In this document: in pieces, positions 1 to 13,120 of the stretch
How positions within the stretch are numbered: position 1 is the stretch's first letter
Layout: each line of letters starts with the position of its first letter
Assembly (NCBI GenBank): GCA_021613375.1
Contig: CM038708.1
Span: 29,899,559-29,963,558, forward strand
Direction: 5' to 3'
DNA length: 64,000 nucleotides
Source: Megaleporinus macrocephalus
Lineage: Eukaryota > Chordata > Actinopteri > Characiformes > Anostomidae
Position numbers and translations under genes: made by a program
Notes under the pieces: model-generated
The model's input: the letters and a program-made list of their open reading frames with translations, nothing else
Databases searched by the model: none
What the model was told of the DNA's origin: nothing

Positions 1-3000
1 AGTTTTAGTACACTACCAGTCACGAGTTTTAGTACACTACCAGTCGCAAGTTTTAGTACACTACCAGTCACGAGTTTTAGTACACTACCAGTCACAAGTT
101 TTAGATCACTACCAGTCACAAGTTTTAGTACACTACCAGTCACAAGTTTTAGATCACTACCAGTCACAAGTTTTAGTACACTACCAGTCACAAGTTTTAG
201 ATCACTACCAGTCACAAGTTTTAGTACACTACCAGTCACAAGTTTTAGTACACTACCAGTCACGAGTTTTAGTACACTACCAGTCACAAGTTTTAGATCA
301 CTACCAGTCACAAGTTTTAAATCACTGCCAGTCACGAGTTTTAGTACACTACCAGTCACGAGTTTTAGTACACTACCAGTCACGAGTTTTAGTACACTAC
401 CAGTCGCAAGTTTTAGTACACTACCAGTCACGAGTTTTAGTACACTACCAGTCACAAGTTTTAGATCACTACCAGTCACAAGTTTTAAATCACTGCCTGT
501 CACGAGTTTTAGTACACTACCAGTCACAAGTTTTAAATCACTACCAGTCACAAGTTTTAGTACACTACCAGTCACAAGTTTTAGTACACTACCAGTCACA
601 AGTTTTAGATCACTACCAGTCACAAGTTTTAAATCACTGCCAGTCACGAGTTTTAGTACACTACCAGTCACAAGTTTTAAATCACTACCAGTCACAAGTT
701 TTAGTACACTACCAGTCACAAGTTTTAGTACACTACCAGTCACAGGTTTTAGTACACTACCAGTCACAAGTTTTAGTACACTACCAGTCACAAGTTTTAA
801 ATCACTGCCAGTCACGAGTTTTAGTACACTACCAGTCACAAGTTTTAGTACACTACCAGTCACAAGTTTTAGATCACTACCAGTCACAAGTTTTAGTACA
901 CTACCAGTCACAAGTTTTAGATCACTACCAGTCACGAGTTTTAAATCACTGCCAGTCACGAGTTTTAGTACACTACCAGTCACAAGTTTTAAATCACTAC
1001 CAGTCACAAGTTTTAGTACACTACCAGTCACAAGTTTTAAATCACTGCCAGTCACGAGTTTTAGTACACTACCAGTCACAAGTTTTAGTACACTACCAGT
1101 CACAAGTTTTAGTACACTACCAGTCACAAGTTTTAAATCACTACCAGTCACAAGTTTTAGTACACTACCAGTCACAAGTTTTAGTACACTACCAGTCACA
1201 AGTTTTAGATCACTACCAGTCACAAGTTTTAGTACACTACCAGTCACAAGTTTTAGTACACTACCAGTCACAAGTTTTAAATTACTACCAGTCACAAGTT
1301 TTAGTACACTACCAGTCACAAGTTTTAGTACACTACCAGTCACAAGTTTTAGATCACAACTAGTCAAAAGTTTTAAATCACTGCTAGTCACAAGTTTTAG
1401 GACACTACCTGTCACAAGTTTTAGATCACTGCCCGTCACAAGTTTTAGTACACTACCAGTCACAAGTTTTAGTACACAACCAGTCACAAGTTTTAAATCA
1501 CTGCCAGTCACAAGTTGTAGTACACTACCAGTCACAAGTTTTAGATCACTAGCAGTCAAAAGTTTTAAATCACTGCCAGTCACAAGTTTTAGTACACTAC
1601 CAGTCACAAGTTTTAGGACACTACCAGTCACAAGTTTTAGATCACTGCCAGTCACAAGTTTTAGTACACTACCAGTTACAAGTTTTAGATCACTACCAGT
1701 CACAAGTTTTAGATCACTGCCAGTCACAAGTTTAAGGACACTACCAGTCACAAGTTTTAGATCACTACCAGTCACAAGTTTAAGGACACTACCAGTCACA
1801 AGTTTTAGATCACTACCAGTCACAAGTTTAAGGACACTACCAGTCACAAGTTTTAGATCACAACTAGTCAAAAGTTTTAAATCACTGCCAGTCACAAGTT
1901 TTAGTACACTACCAGTCACAAGTTTTAGGACACTACCTGTCACAAGTTTTAGATCACTGCCAGTCACAAGTTTTAGTACACTACCAGTCACAAGTTTTAA
2001 ATCACTGCCAGTCACAAGTTGTAGTACACTACCAGTCACAAGTTTTAGTACACTACCAGTCACAAGTTTTAGATCACTAGCAGTCAAAAGTTTTAAATCA
2101 CTGCCAGTCACAAGTTTTAGTACACTACCAGTCACAAGTTTTAAGACACTACCAGTCACAAGTTTTAGATCACTGCCAGTCACAAGTTTTAGTACACTAC
2201 CAGTTACAAGTTTTAGATCACTACCAGTCACAAGTTTTAGATCACTGCCAGTCACAAGTTTAAGGACACTACCAGTCACAAGTTTTAGATCACTACCAGT
2301 CACAAGTTTAAGGACACTACCAGTCACAAGTTTTAGATCACTACCAGTCACAAGTTTAAGGACACTACCAGTCGCAAGTTTTAGATCACTACCAGTCACA
2401 AGTTTTAGATCACTGCCAGTCACAAGTTTTAAATCACTGCCAGTCACGAGTTTTAGTACACTACCAGTCACAAGTTTTAAATCACTACCAGTCACAAGTT
2501 TTAGTACACTACCAGTCACAAGTTTTAGTACACTACCAGTCACAGGTTTTAGTACACTACCAGTCACAAGTTTTAGTACACTACCAGTCACAAGTTTTAA
2601 ATCACTGCCAGTCACGAGTTTTAGTACACTACCAGTCACAAGTTTTAGTACACTACCAGTCACAAGTTTTAGATCACTACCAGTCACAAGTTTTAGTACA
2701 CTACCAGTCACAAGTTTTAGATCACTACCAGTCACAAGTTTTAAATCACTGCCAGTCACGAGTTTTAGTACACTACCAGTCACAAGTTTTAAATCACTAC
2801 CAGTCACAAGTTTTAGTACACTACCAGTCACAAGTTTTAAATCACTGCCAGTCACGAGTTTTAGTACACTACCAGTCACAAGTTTTAGTACACTACCAGT
2901 CACAAGTTTTAGTACACTACCAGTCACAAGTTTTAAATCACTACCAGTCACAAGTTTTAGTACACTACCAGTCACAAGTTTTAGTACACTACCAGTCACA

Positions 3001-4520
3001 AGTTTTAGATCACTACCAGTCACAAGTTTTAGTACACTACCAGTCACAAGTTTTAGTACACTACCAGTCACAAGTTTTAAATTACTACCAGTCACAAGTT
3101 TTAGTACACTACCAGTCACAAGTTTTAAATCACTGCCAGTCACGAGTTTTAGTACACTACCAGTCACAAGTTTTAGTACACTACCAGTCACAAGTTTTAG
3201 ATCACAACTAGTCAAAAGTTTTAAATCACTGCTAGTCACAAGTTTTAGGACACTACCTGTCACAAGTTTTAGATCACTGCCCGTCACAAGTTTTAGTACA
3301 CTACCAGTCACAAGTTTTAGTACACAACCAGTCACAAGTTTTAAATCACTGCCAGTCACAAGTTGTAGTACACTACCAGTCACAAGTTTTAGATCACTAG
3401 CAGTCAAAAGTTTTAAATCACTGCCAGTCACAAGTTTTAGTACACTACCAGTCACAAGTTTTAGGACACTACCAGTCACAAGTTTTAGATCACTGCCAGT
3501 CACAAGTTTTAGTACACTACCAGTTACAAGTTTTAGATCACTACCAGTCACAAGTTTTAGATCACTGCCAGTCACAAGTTTAAGGACACTACCAGTCACA
3601 AGTTTTAGATCACTACCAGTCACAAGTTTAAGGACACTACCAGTCACAAGTTTTAGATCACTACCAGTCACAAGTTTAAGGACACTACCAGTCACAAGTT
3701 TTAGATCACAACTAGTCAAAAGTTTTAAATCACTGCCAGTCACAAGTTTTAGTACACTACCAGTCACAAGTTTTAGGACACTACCTGTCACAAGTTTTAG
3801 ATCACTGCCAGTCACAAGTTTTAGTACACTACCAGTCACAAGTTTTAAATCACTGCCAGTCACAAGTTGTAGTACACTACCAGTCACAAGTTTTAGTACA
3901 CTACCAGTCACAAGTTTTAGATCACTAGCAGTCAAAAGTTTTAAATCACTGCCAGTCACAAGTTTTAGTACACTACCAGTCACAAGTTTTAAGACACTAC
4001 CAGTCACAAGTTTTAGATCACTGCCAGTCACAAGTTTTAGTACACTACCAGTTACAAGTTTTAGATCACTACCAGTCACAAGTTTTAGATCACTGCCAGT
4101 CACAAGTTTAAGGACACTACCAGTCACAAGTTTTAGATCACTACCAGTCACAAGTTTAAGGACACTACCAGTCACAAGTTTTAGATCACTACCAGTCACA
4201 AGTTTAAGGACACTACCAGTCACAAGTTTTAGATCACTACCAGTCACAAGTTTTAGATCACTGCCAGTCACAAGTTTTAGTACACTACCAGTTACAAGTT
4301 TTAGATCACTACCAGTCACAAGTTTTAGGTCACTACCAGTCACAAGTTTTAGATCACTGCCAGTCACAAGTTTTAGTACACTACCAGTTACAAGTTTTAG
4401 ATCACTACCAGTCACAAGTTTTAGTACACTACCAGTTACAAGTTTTAGATCACTACCAGTCACAAGTTTTAGATCACTGCCAGTCACAAGTTTTAGATCA
4501 CTGCCAGTCACAAGTTTTAA
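1..4520. repeat. 24-bp minisatellite array (about 188 copies)
   Basis: The monomer is 24 bp, beginning AGTTTTAGTACAC and ending ACCAGTCACA. The main variants differ at positions 8-13 (AGTACAC, AGATCAC, AAATCAC, AGGACAC) and at the last base (A or G). The array starts before the window and decays at about 4510-4520 (AGTTTTAAAACAGTTGAG). Stop codons occur in every monomer, so it is not coding. A higher-order repeat is visible: rare variants at 1351, 1513, 1855 and 2017 recur at 3199, 3361, 3703 and 3865, always 1848 bp (77 monomers) later. Further left the offset is 1800 bp (743 against 2543), which indicates a two-monomer indel between the two blocks. It lies upstream of the first visible eml3 exon and so most likely fills an eml3 intron. 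Confidence 0.97.
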
Positions 4521-5133
4521 AACAGTTGAGCAGTAGTGTATATAATACAGAGAAAACATCTTAATTTTTCCTTTAACTTTATTGTTGTTATAACTATATA
4601 CACATTTTAAAACTGGTGCATGCTCCAAAAGTGTTGGGACAGTGGTAGTAAGATTAGAAACATTGTAAAATGTTCTAAAACAGGTCTTAAACAGGTTATA
4701 TAGACACACTTGCCTATAAAAGGAGCAACAGGAAAGTCTGAGGCCTTTATGAGCAAGGATGGTCCGAGCTCAGCACTTCTCTGACCAGTGCGTCAGCAGT
4801 TCAGATCCCACAGAAATCTCTGCTCATAAAGGAAAGCCTTAAAGCAGTGTTGACTGCTTGTGACCTTTGATCCCACAGATGCCCCTGCATTAAACCCCTA
4901 CATGATTCTGTGATGAATAGAACCACGTGGTGCTTGATGAAAGTGGGATATGGGTAATACTTAAAGACAACAAGCTTAGAACGTGGGATACAATTAAAGT
5001 AGCATCTTATTCAAATTTATGATTTTGATATTAAAGATGAGTGATCTTTGTTTTTTGACTGTTACTTTAAAGCAGCTTCAACTCTTCTCTGTGTGTGTGT
5101 CTGTCTGTGTGTCTGTCTGTTTGTGTCTGTCAG
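4521..5133. other. Unique intronic sequence between minisatellite and first visible eml3 exon
   Basis: No exon or RNA gene is recognisable here. The last part is a (TG/TCTG)n run at about 5088-5130 that supplies the pyrimidine-rich tract before the AG acceptor ending at 5133. Confidence 0.6.
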
Positions 5134-8100
5134 GGTCATGTGGACGAGATGTGGGGTCTGGCCACACACCCCTTCCAGAACATTTTCCTCACGTGTGGCA
5201 ACGACAAACAAGTCTGCGTGTGGAACGCTGGAGAGCACAGTCTGAGCTGGTGCACCACACTGGAGGTCAGACAGCTCACACACAGCCCCACACACACACT
5301 GGACCCCCTACAAAGACGTGTTGTTTAGAAGTGTATCCACTGGCTCCTCTGTTTCAGGAGTCGGGTCTGTGTGCTGATTTCAGTCCCAATGGAGCTGTTG
5401 TTTCTGTTGGATTGAGCACTGGGAGGTAAACCGCTATCGCACTGCACGGCTGTCTGCAATCATGTCAACATGGGCCATATAGTTAAAGCAATGTCTCCAA
5501 CATCATGTCGCCAAGAGTACCTGTATATCTTCTGTAGTAAATCAGGCCAGTTATATGGTTACGACTAGCTTAGCTCATGTAGCAGATTCCTTATTCAGAA
5601 TTCCTCACTGAAACATTATTCCTGTTCATCTATGTAAGCTTTGTCCTGCTGGTGTAACGCACACTGAGGGTGTGTCTCAAAACCTAGTGAGGGTCTACAT
5701 AGACAGCATTTGACTTCATAGTATGCGCTCCCGACATGTAGGCTGTCCAAATTCTTAGACACCTTAAACATGCTGTCTACTGAGGAACCTTATTTAGACC
5801 TGATTTTAAGGAAGCTTTGGACGCTTCCTCAGCCGAGCTCCTCTACGAGCAGTGAAGTGGTTATTTTGATTCTCTCTGGAGTTTTAATGTGTTTCTGGTC
5901 ATATAATCATTTTTTATTTACAACTTTTCAACGAGTAATTGACCATTTTGCAGTCATTAGCATTTATGCTAGCGGATTTTTAAGCCTGGGGCTATTGTTT
6001 TGGATGCCGGCTGGTAACTTAGCAACCAGCTAAACCACCGGTCGTGCTGCAGTGGGCAGGAACAGGCCGTGACGCAGTCTCTCTCTAACTAGAGCGTCTC
6101 AGTAATCTGTTTATGAGGAGAGATGAGGAGAGAACGCTGCTACTTAAACAGCTGCCTATCTAGACAGCCTACTTAGACACTCACTAGGTTTTGAGACACA
6201 CCCTGACTGACAAAAGAATCCTGGACTTGAAGAATCTCACTCGACTGATAGGTCTCCAAATGATGACTCGCTGACTTTCAGGGTGCAGTCCTATTTAAAG
6301 ACATCAGGTTTAGTACTGAGTACCACAAATTACACCACTTATCAGCCAAAGCTGACCAATCAAGATTCAGAATTCAAAGTCACTTATCCAACAATGAAGA
6401 AAACTTATAAACGTGTATCTTAATGTATCGTTTATTTTATATATTAATTCAATTTTTTATTGTTTTTTTTATTTTTTCAAGCTTGTGTTTACCTACTAAT
6501 CAGTGTGTTAACCTTTTTCCTAAGAAGCACATCCTGTTTAATTTCATTCATGTAATGCTGTGTGCCTCCACATTCTAACACTCTTAAAAGCTCCCTAATT
6601 ACGAGTGACAGAGAGAAACAAACGTCATACGTAACCGGACCTCAAGAAATAAAACAAAGGCAAGATGTGGCCGGTTTAACTGCACATGTTCAGTGTATCT
6701 GTCGTTGGATGAAGTTCCCAGGTGGTCAACACTCTGATCAGTGGGATTAGGTGGAAGATAATCAATGGATGGGTGGATGAATTGATAGTTTAAAGGAGAT
6801 CTATTATTATGTTTTCTATGTCCATGTTATTTTGGAGGCCTACTAGAATGAATTTACATGCTTCAGTTTTCAAAGATTGTTGATCAGTATTTACCCTCTG
6901 TCTGAAACTCTCTGTCAGAGCAATGCTATTGGTCAGCTCACCCATTCTGTTTTGATTGGTCATCCTCCAGTGAGACATAATTGCTTTGCCCCCACATCAC
7001 TGTGGCTATTCTTATAAGAGCATTGGTTCTGCTGTATAAAAGATGACATCATCTTGTAACAGAGAAAAAAGCTGGAATTCTGACGTCCAAGCCGTTTCAG
7101 GCAGCTAAGAGTTTCTGTACTTTTGGCTTCATAACTTATAACACACATAACATAAGCCACTAAAAGAATGAAACAATAGGTCCCTGTTTGAAATATTGGC
7201 TAAGGGTAAAACATAGGACTTTTCACAGACCACCTTTTATGCTTTATTTCTTTTCAATCCAGGTGGCTGGTGCTGGACCTGCGGACACAAGAGGTGGTGT
7301 CCGACTTAACCGACGGCAATGAGCAGCTGTCCGTCATCAGATACTCACCAGGTCAGATCACACGCACATCCACAGACCTGCCTGTACCAAAAGAAACGTG
7401 CTGTGTATTACTAAGGTCCTGTGTGCAGCTCATGTAAACGCCACTGCAAGTCCACTGCTGTTGTCTGTGTGGTACTGTGACGTGTCACCACTGCATCAGT
7501 GTCTTAAAGATGAACTAAAGATGGATTAGAAGTGTTTTATCTCTGTATGTTTCCTCTCTGTCTTCCTGCGCTCATTGCTTTTCTCTCCACAGATGGCAGC
7601 TTTGTGGCTGTTGGTTCCCATGACAACTTCATTTACATTTACACGGTGACAGAGGGGGGCCGACGCTACTCGCGTTGCGGAAAGTGCACGGTAAGCGAAG
7701 CGTGCCAGAACAGATGTTCCAGGTTCTGAGGAACTGTAGTGAGTTGCGCTCGTGAGTGATTTCTCTGGCTCTATAAGTATGTGTATAAGCAAGAGTGCTA
7801 TTCCATAGTTCACCGAATTCAGAGATTAAACTCTTTAACGTAAGTTAATGTAATAAGATTTCATTTCAAAACAATTCATTAAAAGTTCAGACAACGTTAG
7901 TGTTAGTATTAGACACTAGTGTTTCGCACACAGTGGAATTTGATCTCTGTGTTTAACCCATCCGTGCAGTGAAACACACACTAGGGGAGGCAGTGAGCAC
8001 ACTTGCCCGGAGCGGTGGGCAGTCCCATCCATGGCCCCCTGGGAGTAGTAGAGGGTTAGATGCCTTGCTCAAGGGCACTTCAGTCGTGTGCTGTTGGCCC

Positions 8101-11100
8101 AAGGGTTCAAACCGGCAACCTTTAGGTCACAAGAGCGGATCCCTAACCTTCAGCTCACGACTGCCCCGTTTTTAACAGTAAATAAAGGAAAGGAAGAGAA
8201 AACAGGTTTTCAAAAAACAGAGATGTTATGGCCTATGAGATGTACACAGTGCCGTGAAAAAGTATTTGACCCCTCCTGATATCTATTATTTTTGCGTATT
8301 TATCACTTAATTGTTTTAGATATCATAAAACATGCCAGCAGGTACACACACATTACAGTTTATAAATAATCATTTAATTTATTGAACGGGGGGGCGAGGA
8401 GCAGACGAGGAGACGGAGACAAGGCAGGGCGAAGCAGAGGGTCGGACGCCAACGCAAGTTTTAACAAAATATTTCATAATGATGAAGCGAAAATGAAAAT
8501 AAAACAAGAAGCACAAAAACCAAAACTGAGATACACAAAGAAACCTCAAACTAGGAAACCACAGAAACACAGGAATAACAAACCACAAGACAGGGAGGAC
8601 AACAGAGGCAGAATATACACAGGAGTACAAGAGGGAACAAGAAACACCTGAGAACAATAGGCGGGGTCACAGACGGGAAACAGGTGAGGGGCGGAGACAA
8701 GGAGCGCATGACCAAAACATAAACAGAACCACATGGTTAAAAACGTAAACACAAGCACACGGGACCGACAAGGGAATGTAAACAAAGACAGACAGGCAGG
8801 AAAACAGGATGTGACAAGATAAAGTTATTCAACATCAGCCCCCCTAGTGACTCTATCCAAATCTGATTGATAATCATGCTCCATTTTAACTGAACAACTT
8901 AAATATCACTGAAATAGAACCTTTCCATCAATTAAAGATCTGCAGCAGGAGAGAGAAAGATATTGAAAGGGTTAAAAGCCATTTCTAAAGCTCTGGGCCT
9001 CCAGCGATCTCCATGGGTGATAAAATCTATATAGGTGACACATGTGCTGCACGTATTTCTCTTTTAATTAATGTAATGGTAATTTTTTTTAATGTTACCT
9101 TGTGTTTTTATATTTTGTATGAGGATCTGAAACCATCCAGTGGTTGAAGGAGGGGTAACACAACGCAGTAAACGTTTAGCTCTGTTTCATTTGTGTCGTT
9201 TCAGGGACATTCCAGCTTTATCACCCACCTCGATTGGTCCAAAGACGGGAAATATATCATGTCCAACTCTGGCGATTACGAAATCCTTTACTGTAAGTCT
9301 TCTACACCGTGTCTGCAGTGGGTGTGAGGGTGTGAGCTCATGCACAGATCTCAGTGTTTGCCCTCTTACCAAACGTCTTAATCCGTTTGCTTTTGTAATG
9401 CAGGGGACGTGGCCGGTGGCTGTAAACTGTTACGAAATCGATTCGAGAGTAAAGATCGGGAATGGGCCTCCTATACCTGTGTGCTGGGCTTCCATGTGAT
9501 GGGTAAGAGACACGACAAGAATCTGGTTGCTGAATGAATTTGTTCATAAAGAATTTGAAAGAATTTTAAAGTTTCATTTTATTGTTACACAACAGTTAGT
9601 ATCGGCAGCATAATCCTATTGGTTGAGACGCATTTCTTCACAAATCGTTTCGTTGAGTTGCCAGATATCCTGATATGAACATTTTGTGATACTGACACTG
9701 ATTTTAGGAGCTATGAGTACTGGGATCTGCTATCAGCCCTTATCATTTTATATTCATAATAGTAATTAAAAGTCACGATCTGAAAGAGTGTATTGTAGCC
9801 CCTATTCTTATTATTCTTATTTTTCATTTGTTCATTTCATCAGAACTATGGTATCACATGTTATTAGATCAGTGTTTTTATGTTTTTGTAAGGTTTTTGA
9901 ATCCCAGCGGTGCCATAACTTGCTATTGGAAATGTTATAAGTGTAGTAACATGTTTTTAGTTTAACCCCTCAGAATTCAAGTCTTATTTCATGTATAATA
10001 TAATATAATATAATATTCTGCAGCTACATGCGAAATGCCATTGGCTCGATTTTAAACATGTGTGATAAAACTTTGAACCTGTAAAGTTCAGAAACAGAAA
10101 ATGGATGTCCTGCATATAACTGTAAGATAAGATTTGACCTGCAGCCCGTTGGCTCCGATCCTGAGGAGAAGACGTTGCTCCTAAGCAGCTTTTTGAGTGG
10201 CGGCTGTGACGGTAGAAAAACAAAACAAATTGGAAGCAATTTTTGTTTTTTTGCCAGAAACAAAGAGAAGACAATTTAGTAGATGGGTTGGGAAATACTT
10301 TACAGACTGGTGGAAGGAAAACAACATTCAGTTGAATCTGGCAACCCTAAAACATTAAAAAAGCTGAGCTGAATCTGATACTGCAGCTCTATCAGAAGGC
10401 TGCTACTTGTTTGCCAGCAGGAACCGTCAATATTAAAGCATATTTAATTCAACGCTCTGAGCTTTTTTCAATACTTTTGTCAAAATTGTGCAGAACTGTT
10501 GTGTCAAAGCAGCTCATGCACAATACACACTCCTCTAATGAAGTATTCTGTGCGTTTTTTTTTATTTTATGGTTATTTGTAATTAAACTTGTAATTAAAT
10601 TCCTTCATATTGATTATTTATTTTAAACTTGCATTTACATAAACATGATGGAGAATATTTTTCAACTCAACTGTGCATGCGCTGTGTCTGGTGGTCCTAC
10701 CTGACTGTCTTGTATAAGTAAAGATGCAGCAGTTCCTAACAGTGAAAGATGTAACTCAGGGGCATCCAGAGGGATTTGGCCTATTGCCTGGCTGAATTTC
10801 TCCTAGAGTATCTACAGTGATGATATGCACTGCATGTACTGTAACTTAGTGTATCTCTGGTATTGTGTGCAGGCGTGTGGTTGGAGGGCTCAGATGGGAC
10901 AGACATCAACGCTCTGTGTCGCTCTCACAGTGAGCGTTTGGTGGCAGTGGCCGACGACTTCTGCAAAGTTCACTTGTTCCAGTATCCATGCCCTAAACCA
11001 AAGGTCAGTTTGAAATCATTGCAAATGGGAAGCCCTAATTATTATTTTAATAATAACACAATAATCCGTTCAGCGTGACCTACTTAATCACACATGTGTG

Positions 11101-13120
11101 GTGTTGAAGAAAAAAATCTGTATTTCTGACAAAACTTCTCAGCTTGTTTCAATGAGCTACCAATGAGATCTAATCTAAAAGTACTACAAGCTTTTGTTAT
11201 CAAAAACATTTTGAGCATTTAATGGTTAAAGATTGTAAAAGACTGGTCAATTTGGCCAACAGACCCAATATACATTGAGGCACCTCCTTGTATCTACTCA
11301 CACACTGTTCATTTTATCAGCTCCATTTACAATACAGGTGCACTTTGTAGTTCTACACTGTTCTTCAATGATCAGGACCTCCAATAGACCACCTTAGACA
11401 TTATTTGGGTGTTGGATCATTCTCAGCACTGCAGTGACACTGACGTGGTGGTGTGTTAGTGTGTGTTGTGCTGCTGTATCCAGTGGATCAGTTACAACAA
11501 GGCTGCTGGAGTTTTTAAACACTGTGTCCACTCACTGTCCACTCTGTTAGACATGCCTGCAGTGTGGGTCCACCTTGTACATGTAAAGACAAAGACAGTA
11601 GCTCCTCAGTTGCTGCACAGTTTGTGTGGGTCATCCTGTAGCTCTAGTTCCTAGTCATCAGTGCTCACAGGACACTGTCGGCTGAGTATTGCTGGTTGGT
11701 GGACTCTTCTCAGTCCGGCAGTGACACAGAGGTGTTTAAAACTCCAGCAGCTCTGCTGTGTCTGATCCACTCACACACTCATTTAAAATCGAGTACATAG
11801 CCCTGTCTCCTCTGTAGACAAACGCAGGCAGTAGAATGAATTACACTGAAGGCTTTGACCCTGGCGCTGTAATACAATGCTACCTTTGTCACAAGACAGT
11901 TTGTGAACCTGTGCTGTGTTAGATCTGCCCAGGTCACCTGTAAGTGCTATTGTTGTGAAAATGATGTAGCTAGGAGCAACAACAGCTATAAACTATGCAA
12001 ACTCACGGAGGAGGGCCACCAAAGTGCTGAGTTGCACAACACGTAAAAATCGCCTACACACTGTTTCATCACTCGCAAGCTTAGGATACTGCTAACGCTA
12101 CAGCATACAAAGACATTTTAGATAGCAGTTCGGATCATACACCCCTCATACACCCTCAGTTACATCACTGTGCCATCCAGACCTACCAGCATTGAGATAG
12201 GATGGGACTGTTTTAATCCACTCCCACTTTTCATAAAGACTCAGTCAGAGACTGCCTCCACCTGTGCAGTCTCTAAAGCTTTGCCATCCAGACTTCAAAC
12301 AGAGATTCTCTTAGCTTTTCTCTGCAATTTAGTTTATTAAACTGTAAATACTGTTTGATCAGAGGAGGATGGGTTTCCCCTTGAGAGTCTTGGTTCCTCC
12401 CAAGGTTTCTTCCTCCAGTCTGAGGGGTTTTTCCTTGCTGCTGTTGCCTCTGGCTTGCTCACAGGGGGATATATCTGTTGTAACTGTAACTCTAACCTTG
12501 TTGTAAAAGCTACCGATACCAGCTTTTCAGGTATCTGCAGATACTGAGTACCGATAACGATATCAACTCTGACTTAAATGCTCAATATATGGCTATAAAT
12601 CTTGATATTTATAGTGTTTCACTTTTTATATGTTGTATTTTTTCATGTCTTATTCTGAATAAGATATAATAACCTTGAAAGAACACCATTTACTGGTTGA
12701 GTAACTGCACATTAAAAAGTTTCAGAGCTATGAAAAAATAAAAATTGCCACAATGCAGAAACACATGCAGCCATTTAGTCAATAAGCTGGGCCACTTGTA
12801 GGTCTCATCACTTCTCTATGTGTAGTAGTATTAAAGTAAGGACACGTAGGAAAAGTGTTTGAATCGCTTCTTAGCGACGTTCTGCTGTTTTTCAGGCTCC
12901 TAGCTACAGGTACGAGGGTCATGGCAGTCATGTGACCAACGTACGCTTCACCCACAATGACAGTCACCTCCTGTCACTGGGTGGGAAGGACACATGCATC
13001 CTCCAGTGGCGAGTTAAGAGGAGCGGAGCTGATAACAAGGACCACCCCGCTTCTCTTCCTCCTTCCCCTTTCACCAGCTCCTCGGACCCCGCGAACCATA
13101 GAGAGAAAGAGTTGGGATGA
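5134..13120 (+). CDS. eml3: EMAP-like protein 3 (EML3), 3' eight coding exons
   Basis: EML proteins bind microtubules through an N-terminal region and a tandem WD40 (TAPE) domain. EML3 is associated with the mitotic spindle. Visible exons: 5134-5265, 5358-5425, 7263-7351, 7593-7690, 9205-9292, 9404-9502, 10873-11003 and 12896-13120 (TGA at 13118). All have GT-AG borders and phases that join without a break (930 nt, 309 aa). Diagnostic WD40 pieces are DEMWGLATHP, NDKQVCVWN, SVIRYSP, GSHDNFIYIY, GHSSFITHLDWSKDG, SNSGDYEILYWDVAGGC, DGTDINALCRSH and HVTNVRFTHNDSHLLSLGGKD. I matched these to EML3 rather than EML1, 2 or 4 from memory of the human protein and from its position beside mta2. The protein ends in a Ser/Pro-rich tail. 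The 5' part (N-terminus and first WD repeats) lies before the window. Confidence 0.93.
5668..6203. mobile_element. Non-autonomous terminal-inverted-repeat element in eml3 intron
   Basis: The left end GGGTGTGTCTCAAAACCTAG (continuing TGA, 5668-5690) is exactly mirrored by the right end TCACTAGGTTTTGAGACACA plus CCC (6181-6203), a perfect 23-bp inverted repeat. Both flanks show TGA, which could be a 3-bp target duplication. The interior has no transposase-like reading frame. I do not assign a superfamily. Confidence 0.85.
7965..8172. repeat. Dispersed fish repeat with B-box-like segment
   Basis: The sequence GATGCCTTGCTCAAGGGCAC followed by GGGTTCAAACCGGCAACC and ACGACTGCCCC resembles a short repeat common in fish genomes. 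GGTTCAAACC is close to a tRNA B box. The exact family cannot be fixed without a repeat library. Confidence 0.55.
8247..8330. mobile_element. Tc1-like terminal inverted repeat remnant
   Basis: ACAGTGCCGTGAAAAAGTAT followed by TTGACCCC is the familiar end of a fish Tc1/mariner family. Only one end is recognisable, and the next sequence (8388 on) belongs to another repeat. Confidence 0.6.
8388..8818. repeat. Purine-rich dispersed repeat
   Basis: A long A/G-rich stretch containing GGAAACAGGTGAGGGGCGGA and ACAGGATGTGACAAG resembles non-autonomous DNA elements scattered through fish genomes. The open frames here are a by-product of low T content and are not genes. Confidence 0.45.
11290..11790. 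repeat. Palindromic (foldback) repeat, copy A, partly truncated
   Basis: The left arm GGTGCACTTTGTAGTTCTAC and internal pieces such as GATCATTCTCAGCACTGCAG are shared with copies at 13810-14812 and 49008-49655. The element has long complementary arms. In this copy the right arm breaks off near 11790. Confidence 0.75.
12360..12480. repeat. Dispersed fish repeat (GAGGAGGATGGG... type)
   Basis: GTCTTGGTTCCTCCCAAGGT and TTTTTCCTTGCTGCTGTTGC match a very common 3'-end segment of dispersed elements in fish genomes, known to me by general pattern only. There is no coding potential. Confidence 0.5.
12500..12788 (-). mobile_element. Truncated hAT-like element, inverted copy of the 17719-18080 element
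   Basis: Apart from scattered substitutions this is the reverse complement of the element at 17719-18080: GATACCAGCTTTTCAGGTAT, TACTGGTTGAGTAACTGCAC, ATGCAGAAACACATGCAGCC. One terminal repeat (the GGTGCATCCCTA end) is missing, so the copy is truncated. It ends about 100 bp before the last eml3 exon. Confidence 0.8.

Noticed and set aside
1..4520. Regular repeat array considered as a CRISPR array
   Set aside because: Monomers are contiguous without unique spacers, the setting is an intron of a vertebrate gene and no cas gene is near. It is a minisatellite.
8382..8651. 89-codon Lys/Arg-rich plus-strand frame
   Set aside because: It lies in a purine-rich dispersed repeat, with no domain and no splice-compatible context.
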